This document shows, one piece after another, positions 60,935 through 64,000 of a DNA stretch of 64,000 nucleotides. The stretch's first letter is position 1. Each line of letters begins with the position of its first letter. Source of the DNA: CALABS01 sp050260775 (GTDB lineage Bacteria > Pseudomonadota > Alphaproteobacteria > Rhodospirillales > Magnetospirillaceae); NCBI GenBank assembly GCA_050260775.1, contig JBLNCP010000019.1, positions 62,001 through 126,000 of the forward strand. Direction: 5' to 3'. The notes beneath the pieces were generated by a model. It saw only the letters and a list, made by a program, of their open reading frames with translations. It was not told where the DNA came from and made no database searches. The position numbers and the translations under genes are program-made.

Positions 60935-62074
60935 GTGACCACCAGCCGTCCCGCCCGTTACCTCCTGCGCATGGGGCTGTTCTTGGCTGCCGTCGCGCTG
61001 ATCGCGGCGGCGCTGTCGCCCGGACTCGTCGCCGCCTTCCTCGCCAATCCCGCCCTCAACGGCCTGATCGTCGGCGTCTTCCTGGTTGGCATCGCCCTCA
61101 ACTTCCGCCAGGTGCTGCTGCTCCGTCCCGAGGCGCAGTGGCTGGAAAGCTGGCGGCGCGGCCAGCCGGCGCTGTCCGGAGGGCGCCTCAGGCTGCTGGC
61201 GCCCATGGCCAACATGCTGGGCGAGCGGCGTGACCGCGTCAGCCTGTCGGCCATGGCGTTGCGCTCGCTGCTCGATTCCATCGCCGCCCGCCTCGACGAG
61301 AGCCGCGAACTGGCGCGCTATTTCGTCGGGCTGCTGATCTTCCTCGGTCTGCTCGGCACCTTCTGGGGCCTGTCCCATACGGTCGGCTCCATCGGCGAGG
61401 TCATCCGCTCGCTGTCGGTCACCGGGGCCGACGCCGGGGCCGCCTTCGACGCCCTCAAGTCGGGACTGGAGAAGCCACTGTCGGGGATGGGCACCGCCTT
61501 CTCCACCTCGCTGTTCGGCCTTGCCGGCTCGCTGGTCCTGGGCTTCCTCGACCTGCAGGCCGGGCAGGCGCAGAACGCCTTCTACAACGAGCTCGAGGAT
61601 TGGCTGGCCGGCCAGACCCGCCTGGGCGGCGGCGGTTCGCTGTCCGCCGAGGGCGACCAGCCGGTGCCGGCCTACCTGCAGGCCCTGCTGGAACAGACCG
61701 CCGATTCCCTCGACGAGCTCCAGCGCATCCTGGCCCGCGGCGAGGAAGGGCGCATCTCGACCAACACCAACATCCGGGCGCTGACCGACAAGCTGTCGAC
61801 GCTGACCGACCACATGCGGGCCGAGCAGGCCCTGATGATCAAGCTGGGCGAGAACCAGCTGGAAATGAAGACGCTGCTGGCGCGGGTGAGCGACAGCCCG
61901 CAGGCGGGCATGGACGAGACCACCCGCGCGCACATCCGCAACATCGACAATGCCCTCGGCCGCCTGGTCGAGGAGACGGTGCAGAGCCGCGACGAGGTGG
62001 TGGCCGAACTGCGATCTGAATTCAAGCTGCTGGCGCGCACCATCGCCGCCGTGGCCGAGGACGCGGAGCGCTAG
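60935..62074 (+). CDS. MotA/TolQ/ExbB-type proton channel protein with long tail
   Basis: 379 residues from the GTG at 60935 (GGAG seven bases upstream); an in-frame ATG at 60881 has no clear site. Four hydrophobic segments; FVGLLIFLGLLGTFWGLSHT and MGTAFSTSLFGLAGSLVLG hold the MotA/TolQ-family signature region. The C-terminal 170 residues are a helical coiled-coil tail (LTDHMRAEQALMIKLGENQL). It pairs with the MotB-like gene three bases downstream, to make a proton-driven stator-like unit. No flagellar genes are near. Confidence 0.82.
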   Translation: MTTSRPARYLLRMGLFLAAVALIAAALSPGLVAAFLANPALNGLIVGVFLVGIALNFRQVLLLRPEAQWLESWRRGQPALSGGRLRLLAPMANMLGERRDRVSLSAMALRSLLDSIAARLDESRELARYFVGLLIFLGLLGTFWGLSHTVGSIGEVIRSLSVTGADAGAAFDALKSGLEKPLSGMGTAFSTSLFGLAGSLVLGFLDLQAGQAQNAFYNELEDWLAGQTRLGGGGSLSAEGDQPVPAYLQALLEQTADSLDELQRILARGEEGRISTNTNIRALTDKLSTLTDHMRAEQALMIKLGENQLEMKTLLARVSDSPQAGMDETTRAHIRNIDNALGRLVEETVQSRDEVVAELRSEFKLLARTIAAVAEDAER

Positions 62075-62077
62075 GCC

Positions 62078-63076
62078 ATGGCGCTGGGTCGTCGCGTTCG
62101 CCGCAGCATCGATATCTGGCCGGGCTTCGTCGACGCCCTGGCCACGCTGCTGATGGTCATCATCTTCGTGCTGCTGGTGTTCGTGCTGGCCCAGTTCTTC
62201 CTCGGCAATGCGCTGAGCGGACGCGACCAGGCGCTGTCGCAGCTCGGCCGCGAGCTGGCCGCCCTGACCGAACAGCTGTCGCTGGAAAAGAAGGCCAACG
62301 GCGATCTGCGGGCCGACCTGTCGCGCCTGTCGAGCGAGCTGCAATCCTCGGTCAGCGCCCGCGACGCGCTGGAGGCGCACAAGGCGGAGCTCGAACACCG
62401 GCTGGCGGAGGCGGGGGCTTCCCTCGATGCCGAGCGCAAGCTGTCCGAGGATGCCCGCGCCCAGGCCGCCCTGCTCGACCAGCAGATCGGCGAGCTCAGG
62501 AAGGAGCTGGAGCGGGTGGCGGCGGCGTTGGACGCCTCCGAGAAGACCGTGTCCGATCAGAAGGTGCAGATCGCCGACCTCGGCCAGCGCCTCAACCTCG
62601 CGCTGGCCAGCAAGGTCGAGGAGCTGAAGCGCTACCGCTCCGAGTTCTTCGGCAAGCTGCGGCAGGTGCTGGGCAACCGCCCCGGCATCCGTGTCGAGGG
62701 CGACCGCTTCATCTTCCAGTCCGAGGTGCTGTTCGACACCGGCTCGGCCGAGATCGGCCTGGACGGCATCGAGCAGTTGCGCAGCCTGGCCAAGACCTTG
62801 AACGAGATCTCCAAGGACATCCCCAAGGAGGTCAACTGGGTGCTCAGGGTCGACGGCCACACCGACCGCCGTCCCATCGCCGGGCGCTACGCCTCGAACT
62901 GGGAGCTGTCGACGGCGCGGGCCATCACCGTCGTCCGCACCCTGATCGCCAACGGCGTGCCGCCCGAGCGTCTGGCCGCCGCCGGCTTCGGCGAATTCCA
63001 GCCCCTCGACCCCGCCAACGGCGAGGAGGCGTGGGCCAAAAACCGGCGTATCGAACTACGCCTGGACCAGCGGTAG
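62078..63076 (+). CDS. MotB-like peptidoglycan-binding protein
   Basis: 332 residues. One membrane helix starting WPGFVDALATLLMVIIFVLL, with Asp in the position of the proton-carrying residue of MotB. A long coiled coil follows (residues about 45-195), then an OmpA-like domain (about 210-332) with VLFDTGSAEIGLDGIEQL and RVDGHTDRRPI. It should anchor the MotA/TolQ-like channel to the wall. Members in Alphaproteobacteria are usually annotated as peptidoglycan-binding proteins; function unknown. Confidence 0.85.
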   Translation: MALGRRVRRSIDIWPGFVDALATLLMVIIFVLLVFVLAQFFLGNALSGRDQALSQLGRELAALTEQLSLEKKANGDLRADLSRLSSELQSSVSARDALEAHKAELEHRLAEAGASLDAERKLSEDARAQAALLDQQIGELRKELERVAAALDASEKTVSDQKVQIADLGQRLNLALASKVEELKRYRSEFFGKLRQVLGNRPGIRVEGDRFIFQSEVLFDTGSAEIGLDGIEQLRSLAKTLNEISKDIPKEVNWVLRVDGHTDRRPIAGRYASNWELSTARAITVVRTLIANGVPPERLAAAGFGEFQPLDPANGEEAWAKNRRIELRLDQR

Positions 63077-63187
63077 GGCGCCAACCGCTGTCATTAACCC
63101 CTTGAATGTGATATACCTTATGGTGTCCGAGGGCTCTTGCCGGCTTCGGGCTGCCCGGGGGTATGGGCCAAGGGGAAGGTAGAGAGC

Positions 63188-64000
63188 GTATGACTGAAGT
63201 GCTGTCGCTCGGCGGCGTCAAGTATTTGCTTTCCGCTGAAACGGTGGTCAACAAGACAACGGACGGTAACCAGGCCGGCGCGACTGTGGTCGCTCTCGCC
63301 GATGGGCGATTCGCCGTCACGTGGACAAGCGGCACCACCATCTATACCACGGCGTTCGACGCTGATTTCACGGTCGGCGGCAACGAAGAGACCACTTTGT
63401 CGACCCAGGGATCGAAGGCGACCTCGCTTGCCCTCGACGATGGCGGCTACGTGGTGTTCTGGCGCGAGGCGACCTCGATCAAGGGGAAGCTGGTGGATTC
63501 CCAGGGCGGCGTCCATTCGCTGACCGGGGCCAACAACATCGGGACGCCGCACGTGGCGGCGCTCAGCGACGGCGGCTTCGTCGTGGCGTGGACCCAGACC
63601 GACGGGTGTCACACGCTCAGCTACAATGCTGGTGGAACCACCCGCACGGCCGTGCTGAAGCTCGATGGCACCTCGCCGACCGACCTGTCGGTCGTCGGGC
63701 TGGCAGGCGGCGGTTACGCCCTGGCCTGGCAGGAAGGCTCCGACGTCGTGCTGCAGCGCTACGAGGGCAGCGGCAGCGCAAGCGGGGCCGCCGTGCGCCT
63801 GACCGCCAGCGGCGTGACCTGCCAAAAGCCCGTGCTGTTCCAGGCCGGCAGCGATCTGGGGCTTGCCTGGATGGAGACCGCCAACGGGGCGAACTCGATC
63901 CATTACGAGGTCTTCAAGTCGGACGGAACCGTCAAGGTCGCCGCCACCACGGTGGACACTTCGGGCACTCCCTCCCCGTCCAATCCCAACGCCATCGGCT
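63188..64000 (+). CDS. Large repeat protein (beta-propeller-like repeats), N-terminal part, cut by window edge
   Basis: About 271 residues are visible and the frame stays open to the right edge. The ATG at 63188 follows AAGGGGAAGGTAGAGAGCGT. No signal peptide; the chain soon enters 40-50-residue repeats ending in LADGRFAVTW, LDDGGYVVFW, LSDGGFVVAW and LAGGGYALAW. These resemble repeats in large type I-secreted RTX/VCBS-type surface proteins, but the C-terminal secretion signal and calcium motifs would be outside the window. Assignment is therefore partial. Confidence 0.7.

Noticed and set aside
60935..63076. MotA-like plus MotB-like pair as a Zorya (ZorAB) defence system
   Set aside because: No ZorC, ZorD or ZorE-like gene is next to it; upstream are housekeeping genes (suhB, efp), and downstream is a repeat protein.

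Overview
The window is a gene-dense, high-G+C (about two thirds by eye) bacterial chromosome segment. Its content points to an alphaproteobacterium of the Rhodospirillales, with Magnetospirillum/Phaeospirillum-like organisms the best guess. The grounds are the DUF2336 protein, an NDUFS4-type complex I accessory subunit, a DctS/DctR pair divergent from dctPQM, long runs of ATGA-overlapped genes and many sensor kinases. The genus is inference. I see no insertion sequence, prophage, integrase, CRISPR array or rRNA, but there are two tRNAs and several extragenic palindromic repeats.

Layout. 1-10.7 kb: the start of a PAS-like signalling protein, a branched-chain amino-acid-type ABC importer (substrate-binding protein, livHMGF), a histidine kinase with an ethylene-receptor-like membrane domain, a cold-shock protein, a class I amidotransferase, a DUF2336 protein and an unknown. 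10.7-19.9 kb: a ChaN-like protein, the dctPQM TRAP transporter, and divergently dctS-dctR followed without a break by a second kinase/regulator pair. 20-28.7 kb: small periplasmic and membrane proteins, tRNA-Pro, an NDUFS4-like protein, tRNA-Arg, and a TonB-receptor operon with DUF2946, a polyferredoxin and a SafE-type membrane protein. 29-33.5 kb: a zinc-homeostasis island (znuA-hisI-COG0523 GTPase against zur-znuC-znuB) around a Zur-box-like palindrome. 33.5-39 kb: a soluble chemoreceptor, a phosphoglycolate phosphatase-like gene, glmU and glmS.

39-43.3 kb holds the most unusual locus. It is a minus-strand operon coding for a fusion of a sugar-isomerase-type TIM barrel with a complete LuxS-like domain, a sugar-phosphate cyclase of the 2-epi-5-epi-valiolone synthase type, and an MFS transporter. 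This looks like a small cyclitol- or thio-sugar-type metabolite pathway that I do not recognise as described.

43.3-64 kb: an unknown gene, a lower-G+C pair (HExxH protein; WYL/TerB-like protein), RNase T2, a vWA lipoprotein, tandem AspT/YidE-type transporters, a 7TM hybrid kinase, the EF-P modification set (epmA, epmB, efp), suhB, an envelope trio (OmpA-like, MotA/TolQ-like, MotB-like), and the start of a large repeat protein cut by the window edge.

The genes group into modules: nutrient uptake with its own regulation (liv, dct, znu, TonB operon), cell-wall precursor supply (glmU, glmS), translation-factor modification (epmA/epmB/efp), and sensing (at least four membrane kinases and one chemoreceptor).
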